Made by a program: the position numbers and the translations under genes
DNA from: Progne subis subis
Lineage: Eukaryota; Chordata; Aves; Passeriformes; Hirundinidae
Direction of reading: 5' to 3'
Assembly: GCA_022316685.1 (NCBI GenBank)
Contig: JAKJHU010000054.1
Location: 1,302,001-1,366,000 of the forward strand
DNA: 64,000 nucleotides
The notes under the pieces: model-generated
Told to the model about the DNA's origin: nothing
Databases searched by the model: none
What the model saw: the letters and a program-made list of their open reading frames with translations, nothing else
Shown: in pieces, positions 22,078 through 31,799 of the stretch
Numbering within the stretch: position 1 is the stretch's first letter
Layout of the letters: the number at the start of each line of letters is the position of its first letter

Positions 22078-23864
22078 GGAAAGGCAATGGGGGGACACGG
22101 GTCCATCTCAGCCGGGAAGGGCAGTGACACTTGTCACCATCCCTGGCCTTCATGGCAAATCCGGCTGCCCCATCCAAGCTCATCCTGTCAGGATTTATCA
22201 ACACCTCTAAGTCCACTAATCGATCCCTGGCTAGAGCTTTATCCCTCCAAATTGTCTGAGAAGGAAACTCCTTGGTAAATGCTAATAATAAAGCATTTAT
22301 GAAGTGCTCCGACGTACACATATCAACGACTAAGCCAATACATTGTTTGTTATAACCCTGTAGCCTGCAGTTTATAGCACAATTAGTTACCGGTTTTTAT
22401 AGCATCTATTTAGTATTTTGAAGAAAAACAAACAAACAAACAAAAAAAAAAAGAGGTTATAAATATAATTGTTGTATTCTATTGTACTTTATAGACAGAG
22501 GAAGTTATATTAGTAATAATGACAACTCTCACTGCTTCGACAGAACTTCCCAGCTCCCAGGAAAATGAGGGCTACAAAGAGCAACTTTCCCAAGAGCCTG
22601 GGAAGGGGTTGGTGGTGGTGGTGGCACCCTGGGTGCGGGCGGGGAATCCCAGGCAGGAAGATCCCAGGTGTCCAGGCGCAGGGATCGGAGCTCACGGGAG
22701 CACCCCGCGGCCCTACTCACACCTTACTACAGATTTACCACTCACCAAACGCCGCGCTGGGCCTGCTGAGAGCAGCCTGGGCCTGGCACAGGGATGTCCC
22801 CACTGCCGTGCCCAGGGCAGTGCCAGGTTTCTGCCCGTGGAGGGGATGCCTGGGTTCGGTTTGGCCCCACCAAGGATGCTTCCCTCTCCCTCTCCTCCTC
22901 CTCCTGCCCCATGAGCATCCCAGTTGCCTGGGCTTGGCTTTCCTTTCCCCCCCTGGACTCCTTGTTGGAGATTCCCGAGGTGTTTACACCGCCTGTGACA
23001 CCCTGCACCTCCTCCTTGGAAATTGAATTAAAAATCAGGTCTGTGCCCCTTGTTCCGTACCAGCCTCGGGAGTGTTTTTGCCGGCAGGTTTTGAATTCCC
23101 GTGATCCCACTGCTCACATTTGCTGCTCCTGTGTAGGGGAAGTGGGGCTGACTTCATCCTCTCGTGGAAAACGGGGCTCTCCTGGGCTTTGTGGGGTTCT
23201 CAGAGGGACGTTTGCTGTGCCCACATCGGGATTATCCCCTCTCCCTGCCCACCCACGCAGAAAAGGTGTGGGAATGGAGGAGCTTTGGTTCAGCTCTATT
23301 GCACAAACAGCATGGCTGTGTCCGTGGCTGCGGCTCGGGGTGCAGCTGTGACCCTCGGTGACACCCCAGAAGGGACCACGGGGGTGAGGAGTGTCCCCTC
23401 CTGTGACCCCCAGGCCCAAGTGACCCAAGCCAAGTGAAGGCTCTCGGAGCTGCTGGACACAAGGCTCCCTGGAGCCATGGTGCAGGTGGGGAGCACTGAG
23501 GTGTGAGATGGTTGGGTGAGATTTTTATGGATGTCGAGGGTGGGGCGTCCCCACTTCCTGCAGCAGAAAGCATCCCATTCTCTCAGTTTGGGGCTGGATT
23601 TTTCCGCCCAAACCCGTGCCGAAGTTCCAGCTTAGCAGGATTTCCAGTATAGAAAAAAAAACTCATGGGGGAGGAGGGGGTGCAGCTCTGAAAAGTGAGG
23701 TGGGACCCCTCGCTTTGTCCCGTTATGCCACCCTTGGAATGCTCGGGCACCGCAGCTCCGGTCTCAGCTCCAGTTTCAGCTCCAGTTTCAGCTCCAGCGT
23801 CGCTCCCGCCCTTGGAGGGAGGGCTCCGTCCGTCTGTCCGCCCCCGGCGACTCTCGGCGTGGGC

Positions 23865-25136
23865 TCAGACCCACGACTCCTCATCATCCTCGCTCAGCCA
23901 GGTGCCGCTGTCACCCACGGAGGGCTTGGCCGTGGGGCGAGTGCCGCCGGTCTGGGGGGCTCGGGGGGGCCCGGAGGGGCGGCGCTGGCCCCGGGGGGCG
24001 GTGGGGCGATGCCCCAGCGGGGTGGGGATGCGCGAAGGGCGCTTGCCCGGCCTGTGGTCCCGCCGGGGACGCACCTTGGGCCGCAGCTTCAGCTTGTAGA
24101 TGGAGGGCACACGCTCGGGTTTCTTCAGGCACCGCCGGGGCTTGGCGACGCCGTTGGCCCGGGGTCCCCGCGGGGTCTGGCCCCCCGCCCCCGGCCGCTC
24201 TGCCTCCCCCGGCGCCGGGAGCTGCGGGACAGGCTGGTGCGGGCGTTCTGGGGACCCGGCTCCCCGTCCCCACAGGGCGCAGGGGCTGCGGGCCTCGGGA
24301 GAGCTCCTCCACCACCCTGTCATAGCCGGGGGGCTGCGCGTTCCCACAGCACCCCCGGAGCCCCGCAGCCCCCGCGCCAGGCCCGCAGGCTCCCCCGGCT
24401 TCACTCTCTGGCTCCCGAGGGCGCTCGGCACCCCCAGGCCTTGGGCTCGGGGCTGGGGGGCACTGCCGTGACCCCCGGGGACCGTCCCCAGCCGCACAGA
24501 GCTCGCAGCCCCCCGCGGGGGAGTGGGGCCGGGAGGCGGACGGGCCGGCTCTGACGGGGGGTTTGACCCCGCTCTCCGCTCTCGGGGTTTGGCCGGAGGG
24601 ATTTCGGGGTGACGGCTGCGGGCCCCGGCCGAGGGTTCGCTGCCTCCCTTCCCGTGGGCTTTTCAGGCTCTGTGAGCGTCCCGGGGCGTCCCGGTGCGAG
24701 GAGGGGGCGCAGACCTTTAAGGGACTGGGGGCACGGACCTTTAAGGGACTGGGGGCACGGACCTTTAAGGGGCTGGGGGCTCGGGAGTGTCGCTGCGGCG
24801 GGTGGGCTCGTTCCCTGTGGCCTGGCAGCCACCGCAGATGATTTCCTTCCTTGCTGGCTGCTCCTCGGGGGCGCAGGTACCGTCCTCGGGCCGGGTGCCG
24901 GTGTCACAGGGGGGGCTTTCCCTGCCCTGGGGACCCCCGCGCCGTTCGGGGGGCTCAGCCGGGAAGGGGTGGGTGCCCGGCCCCTCGCCCCGTGCCCGGG
25001 GGAGCTGCATCGCGCAGGTGACCGGGATGGTGGCCGCTGCCTCCCCAGAGGGACAGCGGACGGCTCTCGCATCCTGACGGGGACAGACAGCGGAGAGGGG
25101 CCAGGGAGCTGCTGCATCCCCGCATCCCGCCTGGCG
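23865..25136 (-). CDS. GAS2L2: GAS2L2 coding exon 6 (proline/arginine-rich tail, SxIP), frame break inside
   Basis: Acceptor TTTTTTTCCCCCTTTCCCCT...GCCCAG|CGCC (start 25136) keeps the frame of exon 5, which is then open to a stop at 24401. The conserved C-terminus ([20 protein letters not shown], then PSRIPTP, ending DDEESWV and TGA 23867-23865) is in another frame, which upstream is closed by a TGA near 24665. The switch must fall between about 24660 and 24401; the C/G homopolymers at 24508-24526 are the likeliest spot. A missing base in the assembly, an unseen small intron, or a real frameshift could explain it. Confidence 0.7.
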
Positions 25137-28037
25137 CTGGGCACCTCCAGAGGGGAAAGGGGGGAAAAAAATTCCGAGGATGTGAGAAAAGCTGCTCTGA
25201 AGCCAGGCGCGAAGCATCTCCGCACCGCTTACCTGCCCGAAGGGACTCTCCGGGGCGGCGCTGGCTCCCGCTGGGGGCTGGCACATGGCTGGAGACCCGA
25301 GCCCTCCGGCGAGGGGGTGCCAGGGCACCGGGGGCCGGGGGGGACACGGCCCCCCCAGGTGACGGGGGGCAGGGGGCTCTGCGAGCGGCTGACCAGCAGC
25401 GCGGGCTGGGGGCTGCGGGCGGTCGCCCTCGGGGCCGGGCACAGCAGCACCTCGTGCTGCACCAGCTGCTGCGGGCTCCGGGCTTTCCAGGACTTGCTTG
25501 TGAGCTGTGGGGACAACGCGGGGGGCTCAGCACTCCCGTGCCCCGCACCCACCCCCGCAGCCCACCCAGACACCGCTCAGCATCCCCGAGGGTGCCGGCA
25601 GAAAGCGGCTTTTGGGGTCCGGCTCCATCCGAAAGTCTTCCATGACCTCTAGTGGCCACGGAAGCCAAAGAAACTCCCCAAAGCCCGACGTTCCCAGGCG
25701 AAACAAAGAGGTACGGCCGTACCAAAGCCTCCCGCTCTTGCAAAGGTCCCCGAGAAGCACCGAGACCCACCAGAGATCCCTCACCCAGCCGCGGGGTTCG
25801 TGGTCTGGGGACTCACAGAGCGAGGTGCAGCGACACGGGTCGTGCTTGTCCAGGTAGTGCTCCAACGTGTCCCAGCCGCCCCCGACCCGCACCATGACGT
25901 GCTCCCGCAGGATCTGCACGGGAATGTCCGCGCCATGGGACGCCAGCGCCCTGGGGCTGGGCTCGGCCGCGCTCCCAGAGCTGTGGGCTTACTCCAGGTG
26001 CCGCCAGGTGTCCCAAAGGACGGCCGCGTCCCTGGCCCGGCACCTGCCGCCATCCCGAAGGGTTTGTTTGGTCACCACGAGGAGGGTGGGAATCCTTTTG
26101 GAAAATCCCTGTCCTTCGTCACGTGTTGAGTTCTTTGGCCAGGCTTAGGGAGGGATTCAGAGCATCGCAGTGTTCCCATTGGCTCTGGCTCTGTGGGATG
26201 TCGGGTTTGGTCCCATACATGGACTGTAAAATCCATACCCACATCTATCTCAGGGCTCAGCTTCCCTGCTGCCCTGCTCTGGGAAAAATGGTCAAAACTC
26301 CCACTCGGGCCCCTTTTAGGGGTAATGGAAAAGGTGTCATGGCAGCAGAGCAGAATTCCTGCTGCTTTTTCCCCGAAAGCACAGGGTGAAGCAGACTCAC
26401 GCGGACAAAGATGAGGGTGTCAGAGTCCCCCACGCGGTATTTCCCTTCAGAGACCTTCATCATGGGGAACTGCACAGGGCAGGTGCAGCAGCTCACCAGG
26501 TGCTGGACCTGCGGGCAGCAGGGATGGGTCCTCACCAGGGCTGCTGGGAAAGGTCCTGGGGTGGCCGTGCCCATCCTTATCCCTCTCCATGTCCATCCAT
26601 TTCCATGCCCATCCATCTCCATCCCTATCCCTCTCCATGCCCATCCCCATCCATCTCCGTGCCCATGCCCATCCATCTCCATGCCCATCCATCTCCATCC
26701 CCATCCCCATCCCTCTCCATCCATCTCCATGTCCATCCATCTCCATCCCTATCCGTCTCCATCCCCATCCATCTCCATGCCCATCCATCTCATGCCCATC
26801 CCTGTGCTACCCCGTGCCCCTCAGTACCATCAGGTCGAGGTTGTTGAGGTCCCGTGGTTTCCTGGGGGCCCGGGGCAGGGCAGGGTCCATGGGAGGCAGG
26901 TCCAGCTCCTGCCGAAGCTCCTCCTCGATCTCCTCCTCCATCTGCACCAGGGTCGGGGCGCGCATTCCGAAGCGGGAAGCGTGGCGTGCCAGCTCCAGCA
27001 GGCACAGCACGAAGTTCTTCTCGTTCTTCCTCAGCACCAGGTCCTCTGTCTCGAACATCAGGACATCTGGGCAGGGCAGGGCTGGGCTGAGCCAGGGCCG
27101 GCACGTGGGGATGGGGGCAAAGGGGATGGGGGGCACAGACGGAGTCAAAACCCACCCAGAAGGATGCTCCTGACTGGAGCCATCCCGCCAGGAATATGGT
27201 TGGGTTCAACAAGAGTTGGGATAAATGATGAAGGAGGAAGAGCCTTTCCTTTTGGGCATCTACAGCTGTCTCAGGGCACCCCAAAGCCACAGAACTCTGT
27301 GTCTGAGGACAGTCTTGCTCTGTGCCATTCCCCTTCCTGGGCATCCTTGGTGCAGGGACAGGGTGACAGATGCTTTGCTCAGAGCCAGGATTTCCCCTGC
27401 TGTCCTTAGGGCTGGGATCGTGCCGTGCCTGGCAGGGACACACTGTGCCATCCCCCCTTTCCTTTCCCATTCCTCCTGTGCATATTTGTACCTGAGCAAG
27501 CACTCCAGCCACATGCCAGCACCCTGCAAAGCTGCTGCCAGGCCTGGAGGACCTTGGACGAGGAATGCCAGCTCAGGGATGCATGCACGGGGCGGCGTTG
27601 GGTTTGGGGGACACGTGGGAAAACATGGAGCTGCTGGAGGGGATTGGAGACGCGGGACAGCTGGAGCCTGGCATCCTACCTTTGATATCCATTTCCTTCC
27701 TGCACCACTGGATGAAGTTGGAGACGTTGTCCCTGGCCTGGAAGGTGCCTGGCTGCGCTGCGAGGTTGCAGGTGACGCCGGCGCTGGGCAGGTGGAGGCG
27801 CCGGGCCAGGTCGGGGCAGGCACGGGCGAACTCCCCGGCCACCTGGGTGACGTGGTTGGCGTGGGAGCAAAGCACAGCCCCTGTCTCCAGCACCTCCAAG
27901 AAGGTGCCCACCTCGATGTCGAGGTCATAGAGCTCCTTCAGCCACTCTGCCAGGTCCTCCTTCATGGCGTACAGGTACTGCTGGCTGGACCGGTAGGGAC
28001 GGATGCTGCGCGCCCCCGTGCCCGCTGTCCCCCACAT
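23865..28037 (-). CDS. GAS2L2: GAS2L2: GAS2-like protein 2 (actin/microtubule linker), six coding exons
   Basis: Exons on the minus strand are 28037-27680, 27066-26828, 26508-26401, 25913-25817, 25504 (or 25482)-25233 and 25136-23865, about 780 codons against roughly 880 in human. Exons 1-2 encode a single calponin-homology domain (residues about 12-140; [28 protein letters not shown]), exons 3-4 the GAR domain that binds microtubules ([43 protein letters not shown]). The tail keeps IYKLKLRP and an SxIP end-binding-protein motif, PSRIPTP. In mammals it links actin to microtubules and orients motile cilia. The first ATG follows the acceptor at 28051-28050. Splice phases fit for exons 1-4. In exons 5 and 6 the homologous frame changes (see findings), so the tail is either mis-assembled, spliced differently, or damaged. 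Convergent to RASL10B. Confidence 0.9.
24712..24781 (-). repeat. 24-bp tandem repeat, three copies, within GAS2L2 exon 6
   Basis: The plus-strand unit GGACCTTTAAGGGACTGGGG plus GCAC is repeated three times. In the exon 6 frame it encodes an eight-residue unit with SLKGPCPQ order, i.e. a coding minisatellite. Confidence 0.85.
25233..25504 (-). CDS. GAS2L2: GAS2L2 coding exon 5, with a frame discrepancy near its start
   Basis: The canonical acceptor CCCCACAG|CTCACAAG (exon from 25504) gives the expected Ser-His-Lys. The rest of the exon shows human-like residues ([16 protein letters not shown]) only in the next frame. An acceptor at ...GGAAAG|CCCGG (exon from 25482) restores that frame but lacks a pyrimidine tract and drops SHK. 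The donor GGGCAG|GTAAGC at 25233 is strong. Confidence 0.7.
25817..25913 (-). CDS. GAS2L2: GAS2L2 coding exon 4 (GAR domain, second half)
   Basis: Acceptor TTCCCGTGCAG|ATCCTG, donor CTCGCTCT|GTGAGT. It encodes [20 protein letters not shown] to CRCTSL. It ends in phase 1, and the next codon should read Ser-His-Lys, as in human. Confidence 0.95.
26401..26508 (-). CDS. GAS2L2: GAS2L2 coding exon 3 (GAR domain, first half)
   Basis: Acceptor CTGCCCGCAG|GTCCAG, donor GTCCGC|GTGAGT. 36 codons: [14 protein letters not shown] to LIFVR, containing the conserved cysteines and the [11 protein letters not shown] core of the GAR domain. Confidence 0.95.
26576..26805 (-). repeat. CCATCCATCTCCATGCC-type minisatellite filling GAS2L2 intron 2
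   Basis: An intron of only 319 nt (26509-26827) is made almost entirely of 6- and 16-bp variants of CCATCC/ATCTCCATGCCC. All six frames look open through it, producing spurious proteins rich in HPSP or MDGHGDG. Confidence 0.9.
26828..27066 (-). CDS. GAS2L2: GAS2L2 coding exon 2 (end of CH domain, linker)
   Basis: Acceptor CTGCCCAG|ATGTCC, donor GATG|GTACTG. It encodes [20 protein letters not shown], an acidic stretch EEEIEEEL and the linker up to LNNLDLM, closely matching human. Confidence 0.92.
27680..28037 (-). CDS. GAS2L2: GAS2L2 coding exon 1 (CH domain)
   Basis: The ATG at 28037-28035 lies 12 bases inside an exon that begins after CCTCCTCCCAG (28051-28050), so an upstream 5'UTR exon is expected. 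It encodes [19 protein letters not shown] and most of the CH domain, ending CRKEMDIK; donor AAAG|GTAGGA. Confidence 0.9.
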
Positions 28038-28049
28038 TCTGCCATAAGA

Positions 28050-29690
28050 CTGGGAGGAGGTTGAGGGAAAAGGGTGATGGAGACACGGGGAGCTGCTCCA
28101 GCCCTGTCCCCAGCCCACCTCCACGGCAGCCACACTCACCTGGTGCCACTTGCTCCGTGCCACACGGGGTGGTGACACTGTCCCGGTGTCCAGAGCCCTT
28201 CTGGGGTCTCAGTGCTGTAATGGTGCTGGGGAGAGGAAATCGCCCTCCTGGGTGTTTTGTTTCCTTCCCCAGTGCTGGTCCCTTCTCCTTGGTGACAAGG
28301 GACTGGCTGCAAACACTCCCTGTTAACCCTTCAGCACCTGCTCCTCTGTCACAGCCCTGCTCCTCCCAGCCACGCCAGGGCTGGATTTTCTCTCCCAAGA
28401 GCCCTGGCTCCTGGGCAGGAAGGAGTTAGAGAGCAGCTCATCAGCACCGGAGCTGCTCCCAACCACAGGAGGGGGATTTTCCCCTTCCCAAAGCCCCTAC
28501 ACCCACCTCTACCACAGGTGAGGTGGCCTGAGGGCCACAAGCTGCATCTTCAGGGCAACCTCAAGGTGAGAAGGGTGAATTTTCCACACCCACCTTTGGG
28601 CTTTCTCTGCTCCATGCTGCCTTGCAGAGTCCTTCCCTAACTGCCCACAACAGCCAGGTCTTTGGCAAAAGCCAAGCTCCTGCGGGGATGGAGTGACTCC
28701 AGGAGTTGGGGCTTTAAGGAAATAACTGCACATGAGTGGGCACCTCTGGGAATGTGGGATATTCCCTCCATAAGCCAGGCCTTGCAGTGCTGCCACGGCA
28801 CCCAGGTACTTCTGCAAAAAACCCCAAATCTCCTGGGGAAGTGTTCACACCTCGGGACGAACCAGAGCCTCTCCTGGGCTTTGGGGGGCTCCTCGCTGTG
28901 TTGGGGACCCATCCTCCCCCTGGAGCCAGCTGCTGATGTCGCTGTCCAGCCGGGGTCATTTTGGGGGAGGGAATGCAAGAATCCCAGCTATTCTGTCGGG
29001 AATGTGCGGCAGGCTGGAGGAGTCTGCGCCTGATGTGCCCAACCAGGGAGCCTAGCAGGAGAAAAGAACCCTTGAGAAGCTGGATTTCCAGCCAGTGGGG
29101 TGGAGTGAAAGGCTCAGGGTGGGAGTTCACCTCCCCTAAGCTGGTGGGGTACAGGTGACACAGTGGTGACCCAGCAGCATCACAGGGCCCCAAGGCATCC
29201 CACAGGACACAGCCCCAGGAAACACATGGCAGCAAGCCAGGGAAAAGATGGAAAACCCAAAAAAGGGAAGAGGATTTGAGGTAGTGCCATCCTCAGCCTC
29301 CAGTCACACAGCAGATGGGATGCCTGGCTTTCTCCTAAGGGGACAGGAAAAGGGATAATGAATGAATTCAGCTCGGAGAAAAAAAAAAAGCCTATTAGCA
29401 CATCCCAAAGCGTGGGAAAATCCTCAGTAACTTGGGGATGAAGTAGGAAACAGAATTTCCATGTTTTCACCATCATCAGCGAGTTTTCAGTAGGATCCAT
29501 CTCCCCTCTTTGATCCTGCAAGCCTGAAAGCTGAGGCCAAATTCAGCAATCTCCACTCCAACCCCAAACACCCACAGGCATCTTAAACACAGTCCTGTCA
29601 GGAAACTGGAGATTTGCTTTAAAAAACAAACCCCAAACCCGAAGTGTGACGCGGAAACAAGCACAGATCCCAACGCCACATGTCCAGAGG
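28050..29690. other. GAS2L2 upstream region
   Basis: It must contain the GAS2L2 promoter and at least one 5'UTR exon, but no donor can be assigned with confidence. I see no other gene; in mammals a small open reading frame gene lies nearby and I could not recognise it here. Confidence 0.5.
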
Positions 29691-29794
29691 TTGGTTTTAT
29701 TTGCTGTCAGGTCTCCAAGCCCTTGGGACTCCCTGCAGGAAACGTCAGGAAATGTCTTATTATCATTCAATTCCAACGAAAACGCTGCTGGCGC

Positions 29795-29808
29795 GTTTCT
29801 TTGGCAAC
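29795..29808. promoter_or_regulatory. candidate X-box (RFX) about 1.8 kb upstream of GAS2L2 ATG
   Basis: GTTTCTTTGGCAAC matches 11 of 14 positions of GTTGCCATGGCAAC, with an intact GGCAAC half site. GAS2L2 works in motile cilia, whose genes are commonly RFX targets; the link is inference and the site is weak. Confidence 0.25.
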
Positions 29809-30082
29809 GCTGGAAGTCCCCCGAGGTTTTAGGCAGATGAAGACCCCGTGTCTGTGTCTGCACACGAAGGGCTCACTCACAAGTGTGATGGAGAACGGGA
29901 AGGATGTGATGGAGAACGAGAAGAGTGCTGGCTCCCATCCTGCCACACCCGCAGCTCAGCCGGCATCCGGCAGCACCCAGAGCCCTGGCACCCTGCTTGG
30001 GGCAAGCCCTGCTCTGCAGGGAAGGTCTAGAACAGCAAAGATGGGTGAAAGAGGAATCCCTGAAGCTGCTGGCATTAGGAGG

Positions 30083-30208
30083 GCACCCTGATGTGACACC
30101 CCAGCACCCAGCCATGGCACCCCAGCGCCGTGATGTGACACCCCAGCACCCTGATGTGACACCCCAGCACCCTGATGTGACACCCCAACACCCTGATGTG
30201 ACACAGCA
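30083..30208. repeat. 21-bp minisatellite
   Basis: The unit CACCCTGATGTGACACCCCAG is repeated about five to six times, with diverged copies at the left end. It lies between GAS2L2 and the MMP28 stop codon, possibly inside the MMP28 3'UTR. Confidence 0.9.
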
Positions 30209-31180
30209 GGACCAGAGCGGTGCTGGGGTCTGAGTCCTGGAGAACCATGAGACAAACAGCTTCAATAAATCATTTCATAAAGCTGAGCTCTGCCTTGCTC
30301 GGCACCAATGCCTCAGGATTCCAGCCCTGGGAAGCTGAGGTCCATCCCCCAGCCCTGGGGCACGATGGCCCCTCTGCAGACACGAGCGGTGACCGTGCCC
30401 AGGAGCCAGGGGCGTTTCCAGGTGGGGAGAGTGCCTTGGGAAAGGAATGAGGAATGTGCAGCCACACTGTCCCTGCGAGCCTGCATGCACAGACACGTCC
30501 CTCTGTCCTGCTCGCCCTCTCCTCTTCCCCTCCTCCCCCAGTTATTTGTCACCCCTGTCCACCCAGGGACTCAGAAATTCTCTGATCCCGTCCCTTGCAG
30601 GGACAGCAGAGCACGGGCACTGTCTCTGCACACAGCGAGCACAACCCTCGCTGAGAACCCACCCAGGCACCCCAATCCCACCCAAAAGCCGGTGCTCCTG
30701 CTGCCTGGGGGCTGCACAGTGACGTGGGTGGCAGCTCAGCTGAGCCTCCCCTTTCTCTCCTACACCAAACCCCTCTGCTCTCAGCCCAAAATCCCACTGC
30801 GGTGGCGTCTCCAGCTGGTGCCTCCAGAGCACCCGGGTGTGAGCACAGCCCAGCAAAGCATCCCCAACCCTCCAACCCCAGGGGTCTGAACTAACAGCAG
30901 GGCCAAAGCTCCACATGGACCCAAATTTTTGTCCAAATGCCTCTTTTCCTTTAGTTTTAAGCAGGAGACGTTCTCAGACTGTTACTCAAAACCATCCAAA
31001 CCCCAGAGTAAGCAGCACCGAGACACTTCTCCTGATCGTGGGAAAACAACAGATACCAACAAGTATCGACAAAGATACAAAAAGCATCACCAAACCCCAA
31101 TCCTGGCTCGAAAAACGTGTGTAACAAAAAGTCAACAGCAATGGGTGTGTTCGCAGTCTCCAAGGCTGATACTCTGATAC

Positions 31181-31232
31181 TTTTTTTTTTTTTTTTTTTT
31201 TGGGTGGTCTTTAAAAAAAAAAATAAAAAATT
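31181..31232. repeat. T21 and A-rich simple tracts
   Basis: A run of about 21 T followed by TGGGTGGTCTTT and an A11/A6 run, just past the MMP28 stop codon. The T and A stretches could pair in RNA as a hairpin about 10 bp long. Confidence 0.8.
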
Positions 31233-31404
31233 ATAAAAATACCGTGTCCCAAAGCCTCCAGGCCACCTGGCCGTGGCACACCCGTGCCAGCCACACCCGG
31301 GCTCTGCCGGGTCAGTGCTCCGGCCACCCGCGGGCAGCCAGTCCGTGCCGCACCATCCCCAGGCAGCGAGGTGAGCTCCAAGAGAGCCCCGTCCCAGGCC
31401 GTGC

Positions 31405-31799
31405 TCAGAGCAGCACCTGCTCTCTGTCGCCATCCCAGCAGCCCATCCAGGCCAGCTGAGTGGCCCATTCGCCGGTGGCCACCACCCGCAGCTCGGCCTG
31501 GTCGAATTCCCAGTAGCGGTCGTCGCGGAAGAAGAAGACGGAGCCGCGGCGGTGGGTGAGAGCCCCGGCCGTGCCCGGGGGCAGCCCTGCCCAGTCCCGC
31601 AGGCTGCGGGGGTAGTAGGGCTCCACGCCCAGCGGCTCCTCGCCCACCACGAAGTACTTGGGGCCTTTGAAAAGGACGAGCCGCCGGAGCTGCTGGAAGT
31701 AGAGGGCCGTGTCCGGGTGCCGAGGGAGCCCCAGGGCGCTGCACTTTCGGGGAAATCCTGCCTCCAGCTTGGAGCCCGCGTAGCGCCAGCATCGCCCGC
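31405..31799 (-). CDS. MMP28: MMP28 exon 8 (hemopexin blades 3-4, stop)
   Basis: Acceptor CCCCCCAG|GCGGGCG. It encodes GGRCWRYAG to GDREQVLL and TGA at 31407-31405. The final cysteine (WMGCWDGD) is the partner of the first hemopexin cysteine in exon 6. Confidence 0.96.

Larger units (their letters stand above)
20465..23050 (+). other. RASL10B: RASL10B 3' untranslated region (end inferred)
   Basis: GC-rich sequence just after the stop gives way to T-rich runs (21400-21475), an AU-rich block with several ATTTA pentamers (21515-21563), an A29 run (22050-22077) and an AT-rich block at 22280-22520. Poly(A) candidates are AATAAA at 22287-22292 and ATTAAA at 23027-23032, the latter followed by a GT-rich stretch. 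The 3'UTR may reach close to the convergent end of GAS2L2. Confidence 0.55.
29696..31404 (-). other. MMP28: MMP28 3' untranslated region (end uncertain)
   Basis: After the stop codon the minus strand shows a pyrimidine/A-rich simple tract (plus strand 31181-31232). The first canonical poly(A) hexamer I find is AATAAA at plus positions 29701-29696, which would give a 1.7-kb 3'UTR. A shorter UTR with a variant signal is possible. Confidence 0.35.

Noticed and set aside
24765..25442. 225-aa minus-strand frame in the GAS2L2 tail
   Set aside because: It lacks the conserved VQHEV and SRSQSP residues, which are in the neighbouring frame; I treated it as non-coding, though it is the literal continuation from the canonical exon 5 acceptor.
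26386..27409. 332-aa plus-strand frame rich in HPSPCPS
   Set aside because: Translation of the GAS2L2 intron 2 satellite and antisense of exon 2.
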